A stretch of 42,586 bases of DNA from Methylobacterium sp. Leaf99. Lineage in GTDB: Bacteria; Pseudomonadota; Alphaproteobacteria; Rhizobiales; Beijerinckiaceae. This document shows, one piece after another, positions 33,598 to 42,586 of the stretch. Made by a program: the position numbers and the translations under genes. Below the pieces are notes generated by a model, which saw nothing but the letters and a program-made list of their open reading frames with translations, did no database searches and had not been told where the DNA came from. Each line of letters starts with the position of its first letter. The stretch's first letter is position 1. Location of the stretch: the NCBI RefSeq assembly GCF_001422375.1, contig NZ_LMMU01000003.1, positions 1 through 42,586 on the forward strand. Direction: 5' to 3'.

Positions 33598-35265
33598 ACG
33601 ATGCCGTCCGCCCCGCTCGACCCCGCCCTCATCGAGGCCGCCGCCTCCGCCACGGCGTGGCCGTTCGAGGAGGCCCGCAAACTGGTGGCGCGGCTCGAGC
33701 GACGTCCCAAGAGCGAAGTGCTGTTCGAGACCGGCTACGGCCCCTCGGGCCTGCCGCATATCGGCACCTTCGGCGAGGTCGCCCGCACCTCCATGGTCCG
33801 GCACGCGTTCCGCGTGCTCACCAACGACAGCGTGCCGACGCGCCTCATCGCGTTCTCGGACGACATGGACGGTCTGCGCAAGGTGCCGGACAACGTGCCG
33901 AACAAGGAGATGCTGATCCGGGCGCTGAACCAGCCCCTGACCCGGGTGCCGGACCCGTTCGGCACCCACGAGAGCTTCGGCGCCCACAACAACGCCGAGC
34001 TGCGCCGCTTCCTCGACGCCTTCGGCTTCGACTACGAATTCCGCTCCGCCACCGAGTGCTACAGGGCCGGCCTGTTCGACACCGCCCTGCTCACGGTGCT
34101 GGAGCGCTACGACGCCGTGATGGCGATCATGCTGCCGTCGCTCCGCGCCGAGCGCTCGGCGAGCTACTCGCCGTTCCTGCCGATCCACCCGGTCACCGGC
34201 GCGGTGATGCAGGTCGCCATCGACGAGGTGCGGGCGAGCGCCGGGACCCTGGTCTGGCGCGATCCGAACACGGGCGAGGCCTACGAGACCCCCGTCACCG
34301 GTGGTCACGCCAAGCTGCAGTGGAAGCCCGACTGGGCCATGCGCTGGATGGCCCTCGGCATCGACTATGAGATGGCCGGCAAGGACCTCATCGACTCGGT
34401 CAAGCTCTCGGGCGAGATCGCCCGTGCCCTCGGGGCCGAGCCGCCGGAGGGATTCAACTACGAGCTCTTCCTCGACAAGGAAGGCCGCAAGATCTCGAAG
34501 TCCAAGGGCAACGGCCTGTCCATCGACGACTGGCTCGTCTACGGCACCGCCGACAGCCTCGCCCTGTTCATGTACAACAAGCCCCGCGAGGCCAAGCGCC
34601 TGTTCGTGGAGATGATCCCGCGTCAGGTCGACGATTACTTGGGCTTCCTCGAAAAGTATCCCGGCCAGGCCCCGGCCCAGCAGCTCGGCAACCCGGTCTG
34701 GCACCTGCATGCCGGCCGGCCGCCGGCGGCCGAGGCCGTGGGCAAGGGCGGCGCACTGAACTTCGCCATGCTCCTCAACCTCGCGGCGGTGGCCAACACC
34801 GAGGACCCGGCCGTGCTGTGGGGCTTCATCCGCCGCTACGACCCGACCGTGGGCCCGCAGACCCATCCGGTCCTGGCCCGGCTCGTCGGCCACGCCCTCG
34901 CCTACTATCGCGATGTGGTGCGGCCTCAGAAGACCTACCGGGCAGCGACGGAGGCGGAAGCGGCGGCGCTGGCCGACCTGTCCGAGACCCTGGCGGCGCA
35001 CGAGGGCTCGACGGATCCGGAAGGGCTCCAGGCCATCGTCTACGAGGTCGGGCGCCGGCACTTCCCCGACCTCTCGGGCAAGGCCAAGAGCCCCGACGGG
35101 CGCCCCGGCGTGTCGCAGGCGTGGTTCGCCACCATCTACAACGTGCTGTTCGGCGAGGCGCGCGGCCCCCGCTTCGGCTCGTTCGTCGCCCTCTACGGCG
35201 TCGCCGAGACCCGGGCGCTCATCGCCGAGGCCCTTTCGGGCGCTTTCGTCTCCCCGGCGGCCTGA
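33556..35265 (+). CDS. lysK: Lysyl-tRNA synthetase, class I
   Basis: Charges tRNA-Lys with lysine. It has the class I signatures: a HIGH-like motif in [13 protein letters not shown] and KMSKS as KISKSKGN. The whole is typical of archaeal-type LysK, which alphaproteobacteria use instead of the class II enzyme. Length is 569 residues from the first repeat ATG. The true start is unclear: four in-frame ATGs 15 bases apart lie at 33556-33601 and none has a clear Shine-Dalgarno sequence. The body of the protein starts near [24 protein letters not shown]. No operon partner is visible. Confidence 0.94.
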   Translation: MSSAPMSSAPMSSATMPSAPLDPALIEAAASATAWPFEEARKLVARLERRPKSEVLFETGYGPSGLPHIGTFGEVARTSMVRHAFRVLTNDSVPTRLIAFSDDMDGLRKVPDNVPNKEMLIRALNQPLTRVPDPFGTHESFGAHNNAELRRFLDAFGFDYEFRSATECYRAGLFDTALLTVLERYDAVMAIMLPSLRAERSASYSPFLPIHPVTGAVMQVAIDEVRASAGTLVWRDPNTGEAYETPVTGGHAKLQWKPDWAMRWMALGIDYEMAGKDLIDSVKLSGEIARALGAEPPEGFNYELFLDKEGRKISKSKGNGLSIDDWLVYGTADSLALFMYNKPREAKRLFVEMIPRQVDDYLGFLEKYPGQAPAQQLGNPVWHLHAGRPPAAEAVGKGGALNFAMLLNLAAVANTEDPAVLWGFIRRYDPTVGPQTHPVLARLVGHALAYYRDVVRPQKTYRAATEAEAAALADLSETLAAHEGSTDPEGLQAIVYEVGRRHFPDLSGKAKSPDGRPGVSQAWFATIYNVLFGEARGPRFGSFVALYGVAETRALIAEALSGAFVSPAA

Positions 35266-35549
35266 GACTGCAACAAAAACCCACACCCCGGCCGAACGGC
35301 GCATCATTGTGCTTGTCGTCGCCGGGGCGGACGGCTAGAAGCCGCTTCACCGAAGACGAAAAAAGGCCGCCCCGGTGAGGGAGCGGCCCGAAGTCTAGGG
35401 AGGAAACGCCCAAGAAGGGCACACCGCGGCGACGCCATCGCTGCGGTGTATGAGATCGAAATGCCATTTTGCACTGCACCCTTCAATCCCCCGGATGGGG
35501 GAGGGGGTATGCGTGAAACGCATTCGAACGGTTCCAGGACGATGCTGCC
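35266..35549. other. lysK-SDR intergenic region
   Basis: Convergent 284-base gap. It holds the minus-strand small RNA candidate (35359-35452) and a C-rich block near 35490-35510 like the other palindromic repeats. Nothing else was recognised. Confidence 0.6.
35359..35452 (-). ncRNA. Structured small RNA candidate, copy 1
   Basis: On the minus strand, in order: hairpin 1 (acaccgc...gcggtgt, 35421-35449) with an inner gcgatggcgtcgc; a short hairpin gccc-ttctt-gggc; an unpaired gtttcctccctagacttc; and a terminator hairpin ggccgc...gcggcc (35365-35388) with six T (35359-35364). Copy 2 at 39835-39922 has the same elements in the opposite orientation. The outer stem of hairpin 1 differs between copies but pairs in both. 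The CCUCC segment could pair with ribosome binding sites, as in known alphaproteobacterial anti-Shine-Dalgarno sRNAs. It may belong to such a family; this was not checked. Confidence 0.72.
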
Positions 35550-36425
35550 CTAGGATGACACCGCCGTCGATGGCAGGCCGAGCTGGTCGAGGCTCAGGCG
35601 CCAGACCCGCTCCTGCAGATCGCGATCGGCCGCCCGGCGCGACGTCGCCACGGGGCGCGAGCGGGCGAAGTACAGCCCCGTCACCCCATTGAGGTCCGGC
35701 GCGCCGGCCACGTGGATCGAGGTGACCGCGCCGTCGGCTGGCCCCGTCATGAACGGCCGGATCAGGCGCCAGCCGAGGCCGAACCAGCCGCCGGTGCCGG
35801 CGGCGAACCCGCTCGCGATGACGCCGGGATGCAGGGCATTCACCGTCACGCCCGTGCCGGCCAGCCGGCGGGCGAGGGCGCCCGTGAACAGCACGTTGCC
35901 GAGCTTGGCCTGGGAATAGACCGTCATGGCGGAGAAGCGGCGGGCGTGCCCGATATCGTCGAACGCGATGCGGCCGCGGGTGTGCGCCGCCGAGGCGACG
36001 TTGACGATGCGCGACGGAGCGCTCGCCTTCAGCAGGTCGAGGAGTTCGAGGGTCAGGAGCACGTAGGCGAGGTGATCGAGGGCCCAGGTCCGCTCGATCC
36101 CGTCCGCGGTCAGCCGGTGCGTGTCGAAGATGGCGCCGGCGTTGTTCACCAGCACGTCGAGGCGCGGATAGAGCGCCCGGACCTCGCCGGCGAGGCGGCG
36201 GACTTCCGCCTGCACGGAGAGGTCCGCCACGAAGGGATCGATCCGCGCACCCGGGACGGACGCCCCGATGCGTTCGGCGGCGTCCCGCGTCCGCGCGGCA
36301 TCGCGCCCGACGAGGCCGACCCGGGCGCCCTTGCGGGCCAGCCCCAGGGCGGTTTCGAAGCCGATGCCGGAGGTGGCGCCCGTGACGAGGCAGACCTTGT
36401 CCCGCATCGGCGCCGCATGGGCCAT
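35550..36425 (-). CDS. Short-chain dehydrogenase/reductase
   Basis: A 291-residue NAD(P)-dependent oxidoreductase of the retinol-dehydrogenase-like SDR group. The cofactor motif is TGATSGIGFETALGLARKGARVGLVGRD (residues about 15-42), the structural motif VNNAGAIFD, and the catalytic residues Ser (VNVASAAH) and Y-x3-K (YSQAKLGN). Arg in GRD after the second strand suggests NADP. Substrate is unknown. The start at 36425 lies 5 bases after the DUF1328 stop, so it may be translated by coupling because no Shine-Dalgarno sequence is seen; ATG 36407 is an alternative. Confidence 0.9.
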   Translation of the reverse strand: MAHAAPMRDKVCLVTGATSGIGFETALGLARKGARVGLVGRDAARTRDAAERIGASVPGARIDPFVADLSVQAEVRRLAGEVRALYPRLDVLVNNAGAIFDTHRLTADGIERTWALDHLAYVLLTLELLDLLKASAPSRIVNVASAAHTRGRIAFDDIGHARRFSAMTVYSQAKLGNVLFTGALARRLAGTGVTVNALHPGVIASGFAAGTGGWFGLGWRLIRPFMTGPADGAVTSIHVAGAPDLNGVTGLYFARSRPVATSRRAADRDLQERVWRLSLDQLGLPSTAVSS

Positions 36426-36430
36426 GGTGT

Positions 36431-36610
36431 TCAGAACACCGCCTGCCCGACGGCGAAGGCTACCACCACGATGACGATGGCCACCACGAGGAACAGGCCG
36501 AACAGGATGCGGGCGAGGGAGCCGGCGCCCGAGGCGATGCCGGTGAAGCCGAGACCACCCGCCAGGAGGGAGATCACGAAACAGATGAGGGCCCATTTCA
36601 ACAGGGTCAT
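36431..36610 (-). CDS. DUF1328 (YtjA-like) small membrane protein
   Basis: A 59-residue protein with two transmembrane helices ([48 protein letters not shown]) separated by a short Gly/Ala loop. This pattern matches the DUF1328/UPF0391 family of small inner-membrane proteins of unknown function, often stress-induced. The start at 36610 (MTLLKWAL) fits the family; the frame open to 36673 adds Arg/Gly residues of no family character. It is probably in one transcript with the SDR gene downstream. Confidence 0.85.
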   Translation of the reverse strand: MTLLKWALICFVISLLAGGLGFTGIASGAGSLARILFGLFLVVAIVIVVVAFAVGQAVF

Positions 36611-36712
36611 GCACAGCACTCCAGCACGCGGAATCGAGCGACAACCCCGCGGCCACGCTTCCGTTCCCGCCACGCTCGCGGATCGTCGCCCGCACGCCGA
36701 TTTTCCGGAGGG

Positions 36713-38035
36713 TCAGGGCGCCGGGGCGCGTTCCGCCCGCGCCAGCAGGATCTCCGCCAGGGCGTGATAGAGCCCCTCCCGGCACACGGATTTCGAGACG
36801 GCGTCACTGATGAGGGCGGCGACCATCAGGGGGATCATCAGGGCATGGTCCTGGGTCATCTCGGTGACGATGACGAAGGCGGTGATGGGGGCCTGGAGGG
36901 CGCCGGTGAGATAGGCGACCATGCCGACGAGGACGAGGGCGGCCACGGGCACCCCGGGAAACAGGCCCTGGATTGCGGCCCCGAGCCCGGCGCCGACGCT
37001 GAGGGAGGGGGCGAACAGGCCGCCCGGAATGCCGCTGACGGCCGAGAACAGGGTCGCGAGGTACTTCAGCGGCGCGAAGTCGAGGGCGCCTCCCCCGGTG
37101 CCGTGGAGGAGGGCGCGGGCCTCCTCGTAGCCGGTGCCGTAGACGGCGCCGCCCGAGGCGAGGCCGCACAGGGCGACGCCGAGGCCGCAGGCCACCGCGA
37201 AGGCGACGGGCCGGCGCGCGATGGCGGCGCCGGCGCGGCCGGGCAGGCCGCGGGCGAACAGGATGACGATGCGGGCGAACAGACCGCCCGTCAGGCCGCC
37301 GAGGGCGCCCAGGACCGGCACGGCGAGCCAGCCGGGACCGAACGGCAGGGTCGTGCCCGACGTGCCGAAGTAGGTGTAGTTTCCGGTGATCGCCAGGGCG
37401 GTGAGGCCGGCCGCGACGATGGCCGCCACGATGAGGCCGCCGGTCCGGGCCTCGTAGGCGCGCCCGAGTTCCTCGATGCCGAAGACGATCCCGGCAATCG
37501 GCGTGTTGAAGGCGGCGGCCACGCCGGCGGCCCCGCCGGCGAGGATGAGGCCGGGCTGGCGGTGCGGCGTCAGGTGGCCGACGGCGGCCATGATCGCCGC
37601 CCCGACCTGGACGGTCGGCCCCTCGCGCCCCGTGGAGGCGCCGAACAGGAGGCCCAGCGCCATCACGACGATCTTGCCGGCGGCCGTGCGCAGGGAGACC
37701 AGGGCCCGGCGCAGGGACAGGTTCGCCGTGTGGCGCGCCGCGATGACCTGGGGAATGCCCGAGCCCTGCGAATTCGGGAACACCGTCCGGGCAAGATGGG
37801 CGCACAGGCCGAAGCCCAGGGGCGTCACCGCGAGGGCCACCCAGGGCGACAGGGACAGGGCCGCGCGAAACCCCTCCTGCGCCGCGTCGGCGAGCTTGGC
37901 CATTCCCACCGCGGCGAGGCCGACCCCGATCCCGCCGAGGAGGAACAAGAGCCGGCGGCGCCAGACCGCGAAGGCATCGACGGCCCCGCTGCGCAGGCGC
38001 GTGAAGGCGGGGCGGATGCGGAAACGGGGCGGCAT
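36713..38035 (-). CDS. ClC-family chloride/proton antiporter
   Basis: A 440-residue inner-membrane protein with about 10-12 hydrophobic helices. Ion-binding motifs: GSGIP (91-95), GREGP (136-140, gating Glu138) and GGLFAPSL. The internal proton glutamate equivalent is present (FGIEELGRAYE, E188/E189), so an H+-coupled exchanger is more likely than a passive channel. No CBS domains are present. It could help acid resistance or chloride balance. ATG 38035 has no clear Shine-Dalgarno sequence; GTG at 38077 would add 14 residues. It ends about 100 bases upstream of the DUF1328 start, same strand. Confidence 0.9.
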   Translation of the reverse strand: MPPRFRIRPAFTRLRSGAVDAFAVWRRRLLFLLGGIGVGLAAVGMAKLADAAQEGFRAALSLSPWVALAVTPLGFGLCAHLARTVFPNSQGSGIPQVIAARHTANLSLRRALVSLRTAAGKIVVMALGLLFGASTGREGPTVQVGAAIMAAVGHLTPHRQPGLILAGGAAGVAAAFNTPIAGIVFGIEELGRAYEARTGGLIVAAIVAAGLTALAITGNYTYFGTSGTTLPFGPGWLAVPVLGALGGLTGGLFARIVILFARGLPGRAGAAIARRPVAFAVACGLGVALCGLASGGAVYGTGYEEARALLHGTGGGALDFAPLKYLATLFSAVSGIPGGLFAPSLSVGAGLGAAIQGLFPGVPVAALVLVGMVAYLTGALQAPITAFVIVTEMTQDHALMIPLMVAALISDAVSKSVCREGLYHALAEILLARAERAPAP

Positions 38036-38107
38036 GGGTCGGGAATCCGGCGTTGCGGCGCACGGCGCCTCACGCAAGGCGCATACCCGGCGCCGGCCCG
38101 CCTTGCA

Positions 38108-39517
38108 TCACGCTTTTCGGCCTCCCTGCGCTTCCTCCGCCGCGCACAGGGCCGCGACGGTCTTCAGGTAGGCCTTGGCGTCGAATTTCTTCAAGGAATT
38201 CTCGCTCTGGTAGCGCACGGTGCCGAACACCTTGCGCCGGGCCCAGGGGCGGTCGTGCAGGCCGTAGACCCAGGCGACGTTGGTGAACGAGTTGGCGTCG
38301 CGGCCGTCGAGGAAGTAGCGGTTGTTGAGGCGCAGGGTGCGCCTGAACCCTTCCTCGGGGGAGGGCGACCAGTCGAGGATCTTCTTGCCCCAGTACATGC
38401 GCAGGTGATTGTGCATGTAGCCGGTCTCGCGCATCTCGGCCTGGGCGGCGTTCCAGTAGGTGTCGTGGGTCCTGCCCTCGGCGAGTTCCGCTTCGGTGTA
38501 GGTGTGGGGCCGGGGATCGTCGGCGTGCTCGGCCAGGGTCTTGCGCGCCCATTCGGGCACGGCGCGGGCGTAGGCCTCGTAGCCCTCGGTGTAGTGGACG
38601 TGGTTCATGGCGAGCTCGCGCCGGACGATGAGTTCCTCGAGATAGGCGGTCTTGTCCTCGTCCCCGCCGGTCCCGGCGGCGCGCACGGCGAGGGCGATCT
38701 CCACGGGCGAGATCTGGCCGAAATGCAGGTAGGGGCTCATGTGCGAGGCCGCCCCCGCCTCGGGCCTGTTGCGCTCGGTCCCGTAGGTGCCGAACGGCCC
38801 GGCGAGGTAGGCCTTGAGTCGGCGCCGCGCTTCCGTCTCGCCCCCGGTGAAGCGCTTCACCGGGGGAACGTCCCGGTCGAGGGTCATGCCGGCGAGCACC
38901 GCGTCGGGGTCCGAGATGTCGATCTCGGTCTCCGGCAGGCCGCGCCCGGCCCTGTGCTTCACGGTGCGCTCGGACAGGCCCGCGATGTAGCTGTCGAACA
39001 GGCGGTTGAGCTTCGGCCTGAGGGTGCGGGCGGCGTATTCGTGCTTGCCCGAGGCCACCTCGACGGGGACGACGACGTCGCCTTCCACCTGGACGATGCG
39101 GGTCTCCACCGCTTTCCCGATCTCCCCGTACCAGCGCTTCTGGATGGCGAGGTAGCCCCGGTCGAGGACGAGGAGCGCGGCGTCGCGGGCGAGATCAATG
39201 GCGATCTCGGCCGGGGACGCCTTGCGCAGGCAGAAGCCGATGCCGCGCTTGTCGAGGCCGGCCTTGGCGTCGGCGAGCCCCTGGAGCAGGAAGGCGTAGT
39301 GCCGGGCATTGGCCTCGGGAAAGCCGTTGGCCCCGTCGAGGAGGCCGAAGCAGGCGAGGACCGGCACGCCGAGGCGGTTGGCCTCCCCGACGGCGTATTC
39401 CAGGGCCGGATTGAAATGGGCGCGATTCGCCTGCTGGAGCAGGTAGAGGACGTAGGCTCCCCCTTCGCGCGGCGCCACGTCGTTGAGGACCCTGATTCGT
39501 CCCGCCTGTATCGCCAT
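38108..39517 (-). CDS. phrB: Deoxyribodipyrimidine photolyase, class II
   Basis: Repairs UV-induced cyclobutane dimers using blue light and FAD. A 469-residue protein with an N-terminal alpha/beta antenna domain (RIRVLNDVAPREGGAYVLYLLQQANRAHFNPALEYAV) and a C-terminal FAD domain. The class II signature is ETGYMHNHLRMYWGKKILDWSPSPEEGF with NNRYFLDGRDANSFTNVAWVYGLHDRPW. The start at 39517 (MAIQAGRIRVLN) fits the family; the frame open to 39688 is low-complexity. Stress-related genes (ClC, DUF1328, SDR) lie on the same strand downstream, 72 bases to the ClC start. Confidence 0.94.
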   Translation of the reverse strand: MAIQAGRIRVLNDVAPREGGAYVLYLLQQANRAHFNPALEYAVGEANRLGVPVLACFGLLDGANGFPEANARHYAFLLQGLADAKAGLDKRGIGFCLRKASPAEIAIDLARDAALLVLDRGYLAIQKRWYGEIGKAVETRIVQVEGDVVVPVEVASGKHEYAARTLRPKLNRLFDSYIAGLSERTVKHRAGRGLPETEIDISDPDAVLAGMTLDRDVPPVKRFTGGETEARRRLKAYLAGPFGTYGTERNRPEAGAASHMSPYLHFGQISPVEIALAVRAAGTGGDEDKTAYLEELIVRRELAMNHVHYTEGYEAYARAVPEWARKTLAEHADDPRPHTYTEAELAEGRTHDTYWNAAQAEMRETGYMHNHLRMYWGKKILDWSPSPEEGFRRTLRLNNRYFLDGRDANSFTNVAWVYGLHDRPWARRKVFGTVRYQSENSLKKFDAKAYLKTVAALCAAEEAQGGRKA

Positions 39518-39834
39518 CTTCGGCCGTCGCTTTCCTGTGCTGCTGAAAAAGTAGAGCGTCGCCCCGGGCCCGGGCGGCGGTGGATGGCCGCAGGTTCCGG
39601 ATGCAGGCAAGCGCCGCAGATCGCCATGCGATCGCCCGAAAACCGTTCTCGAACAAGCGCTTGCCCGTCCTCCACCCGGCTCTGGCATCGACGCGGAGCC
39701 GTCCGCGCAGGGGCGGGCGAGCCTGCGTCATTTTGGATACAGAATTGGTGGAATGTGCGCGGCGGCACGAAAAGAGACAGGGGTGCTGCCCCAATGATCT
39801 TGCAATTCCAGGCGGGAGGATCAGATTGTGCATT
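39518..39834. other. Intergenic stretch upstream of phrB and sRNA copy 2
   Basis: About 315 bases. It must hold the phrB promoter (minus strand) and the sRNA promoter (plus strand). A locally AT-richer ttttggatacagaattg near 39731-39747 looks like a regulator half-palindrome. No gene was recognised. Confidence 0.4.
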
Positions 39835-39922
39835 GCGGGAACGCGATGGCGTCGCGGTCCCGCTGCCCTTCTTGGGCGTTTCCTCCCTAGACTTCGGGCC
39901 GCTCTTCGGAGCGGCCTTTTTT
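39835..39922 (+). ncRNA. Structured small RNA candidate, copy 2
   Basis: Hairpin 1: gcggga (39835-39840) with tcccgc (39858-39863), inner stem cgcga/tcgcg and loop tggcg. Hairpin 2: gccc-ttctt-gggc (39865-39877). Unpaired gtttcctccctagacttc follows (39878-39895). The terminator is ggccgctc-ttcg-gagcggcc (39897-39916) and six T. From hairpin 2 to the terminator the sequence is nearly identical to copy 1, while hairpin 1 keeps its shape with different bases. It lies between the divergent phrB start and the end of the TRAP gene. Confidence 0.75.
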
Positions 39923-39936
39923 CTGTCGCGCGCTCG

Positions 39937-41046
<1,110 letters not shown>

Positions 41047-41173
41047 GACGCCTCGCTTCGCTGTCGATCCACGCGCCGGGGGGTGGGCGCGGGCGGCCCG
41101 TCCGGCCGTCGGTTCACGAACGAGGACGGGCCCGAAACGATCCCGGGTGGCCCTCTTTGCCGTCGCTGCGGCT

Positions 41174-42328
41174 CTATTTGGCGTAGCTGAAGGTGCCGTC
41201 GCTCCAGACGTACAGGACGTAGCCCTGGGCCGTGACGTCGCCCTTGGCGTCGAAGCCGACGGAGCCGAGCACGAGGTCGAAGCGCTCGGCGTGGAGCGTC
41301 GCGGCGAGACGCTTGGAATCCTGGCTGTGGGCGAAGTTGCCCGCCGCCACCAGGGCCTGGAGGGCGGCGTAGCCGTAGACCGTGGAGCCCTCGGGCTCGA
41401 CGCCCTCGGCCTTGAAGGCCGCGACCACGGCCGCCGCCTCGGGCTTGCGGCGCGGGTCGAGGTAGAAGGTCATCAGCACGCCGTTGCTCGCCGGCCCCGC
41501 GACGGTGGCGAATTCCTGGGTGGCGATGGCCGAGGTGCCGAACCATTGCGGCTTGAAGCCCCGCTCGGCGGAGATCCGCACGAGGCGTCCCATCTCGCGG
41601 GCGTCCCCGCCGTAATACGCCACCGCGATGCCGGCCTCCTTGAGGCGGTCGGCCAGGGCCGCGTCGTCGGCGTCGCTCGACGCGAAGGCCGTGGCGAGGG
41701 CCTCGTTGATGCCGATGCGGTTGAGGTTCTCCTTCGTCGCGGCGGCGAGGTTGCGCGAGCCCGGCGTGAGGTCGTTGAGGATGGCGATCCGCTTCTCGCG
41801 GAACCGCTCGGCCAGCACCGTCGCCGACAGCTTGGCCTGGTCGTCGTCGCGGCCGCACACCCGAAAGATCGTCGGCAGGCCGCGATCGGTGAGCTTGGCC
41901 GCCACGGACGCCGCCGTGATCATCAGGGTGCCGTTGGCGGCATAGACCTCCGAGGCCGCCAGCGACGCGTTGGAGCAGACGTGCCCGACGACGAGGCGCA
42001 CGCCCTGCGCGGCGTAGTGGTTGGCCACCGCCACAGCCTTGTTCGAATCGCACGCGTCGTCCTGCACGTCGAGGACGATGGTCTGGCCGTCGAGGCCGCC
42101 CTTGGCGTTGGCGTCGCGGGCCGCCGCCTGGACGCCGCGCAGGACCTGCTCGCCCACGCCCACGTAGGCGCCCGAGCGCGGCACGGCGACGCCGATGACC
42201 ACGTCCGCCCGTGCGGCGGCGATCCCGGCCGGCCAGAGGCTCAGGGCGAGGCCCAGCAGGGCCGCCGACCGTCCTGTTCTCGCAGGGCGCCGGGCCGCAC
42301 GTCCGAACCTCGTCTCGCCCCGTTTCAC
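41174..42328 (-). CDS. Branched-chain amino acid-type ABC binding protein
   Basis: A 384-residue periplasmic protein of the LivJ/LivK family. A long positive N-region precedes the signal core (AALLGLALSLWPAGIAAARA). The mature start is DVVIGVAVPRSGAYVGVGEQVLRGVQAAARDANAKGG. The typical disulfide pair is in DDACDSNKAV and VGHVCSNA. The second lobe has AYYGGDAREMGRLVRISAERGFKPQWFGTSAI. No permease or ATPase follows, so the ligand is unknown; amino acid, amide or urea are all possible. It is on the same strand as the TRAP protein. Confidence 0.9.
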   Translation of the reverse strand: MKRGETRFGRAARRPARTGRSAALLGLALSLWPAGIAAARADVVIGVAVPRSGAYVGVGEQVLRGVQAAARDANAKGGLDGQTIVLDVQDDACDSNKAVAVANHYAAQGVRLVVGHVCSNASLAASEVYAANGTLMITAASVAAKLTDRGLPTIFRVCGRDDDQAKLSATVLAERFREKRIAILNDLTPGSRNLAAATKENLNRIGINEALATAFASSDADDAALADRLKEAGIAVAYYGGDAREMGRLVRISAERGFKPQWFGTSAIATQEFATVAGPASNGVLMTFYLDPRRKPEAAAVVAAFKAEGVEPEGSTVYGYAALQALVAAGNFAHSQDSKRLAATLHAERFDLVLGSVGFDAKGDVTAQGYVLYVWSDGTFSYAK

Positions 42329-42472
42329 GCCTCGTTCGACCTCAGGAAGGTTTCAGCGGACTTTCGAAGACAACGCGGGGCGCGGGGCCCCCGGACCGAC
42401 CGACCCGTGCGGGATGCCGCACGAGAACGCAAGAGCCGATCGCCGGACGGCGACCGGCGGTGCCGCCGTCGC

Positions 42473-42586
42473 TCAGCGCGAGACGCTGTAGATCGACGCG
42501 CCTGCGGCGACGGGTGCGGTGACGGTTGAGAAGACCGAGAGCACCTTCTGGACCTCGGTGAAGGGGGCGTTGGAGACGTAGACGAG
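42473..42586 (-). CDS. C-terminal end of a polysaccharide export protein (partial)
   Basis: The last 37 codons before a TGA at 42473-42475. The end contains DNA coding for VYVSNAPFTEVQKVLSVF and ASIYSVSR. This resembles the C-terminal end of outer-membrane polysaccharide export proteins (Wza/GumB type). The rest is outside the window. The identity rests on a short stretch and is tentative. Confidence 0.55.
   Translation of the reverse strand, partial: LVYVSNAPFTEVQKVLSVFSTVTAPVAAGASIYSVSR

Overview
The window looks like a chromosomal segment of a GC-rich alphaproteobacterium, most likely Methylobacterium or Methylorubrum (order Hyphomicrobiales). The evidence is a circularly permuted two-piece tmRNA, a transaldolase/glucose-6-phosphate isomerase fusion, a class I lysyl-tRNA synthetase, and several dispersed palindromic repeats between genes. 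The genus is inferred from gene content and style, not from a database search.

Layout. 1-80: 3' end of a tRNA (probably initiator tRNA-fMet, which often closes rRNA operons in this class) and a strong terminator. 0.2-2.2 kb: an SNF2-type helicase that seems to lack its normal start, and two small hypothetical genes. 2.2-2.7 kb: permuted ssrA (tmRNA) and a terminator facing it. 2.7-5.5 kb: stress and envelope proteins (general-stress family, PepSY-like secreted, unknown secreted) and a 0.9 kb stretch holding at most one very small gene. 5.5-14.5 kb, minus strand: a sugar-phosphate block, GH15 glucoamylase/trehalase -> transketolase -> Tal-Pgi fusion -> 6-phosphogluconate dehydrogenase -> 6-phosphogluconolactonase. 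No zwf is present inside the block.

15.4-29.5 kb, plus strand: a complete assimilatory nitrate system. nasT (ANTAR RNA-binding antiterminator) overlaps nasS (cytoplasmic nitrate sensor related to NrtA). A 454-base regulatory region follows. It carries a candidate NtrC site, a sigma-54 promoter, two hexaloop hairpins of the ANTAR type, and a terminator that excludes the second hairpin. The structural genes are nrtA-nrtB-nrtC/D (ABC uptake), an FAD/NAD(P)H oxidoreductase, a NirA-type siroheme nitrite reductase, an unusual Fe-S/FAD/NADPH reductase, nasA nitrate reductase and cysG siroheme synthase. Together they import nitrate, reduce it to ammonium and make the siroheme needed. NtrC/sigma-54 would sense nitrogen limitation and NasS/NasT would sense nitrate.

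29.6-42.6 kb is mixed: SCO1-like copper chaperone, a membrane glycosyltransferase, a family 3 solute-binding protein, an MFS transporter remnant, lysK with 15-base repeats at its start, an SDR oxidoreductase, a DUF1328 membrane peptide, a ClC Cl-/H+ antiporter, a class II photolyase, two orphan binding proteins (TRAP and branched-chain amino acid type) and the end of a polysaccharide export gene. Two inverted copies of a structured small RNA candidate flank the SDR-to-photolyase segment (35.36-35.45 kb minus strand and 39.83-39.92 kb plus strand). They share an unpaired CCUCC motif and their first stems differ by compensating changes. With the NasT leader, this is the most interesting signal in the window.
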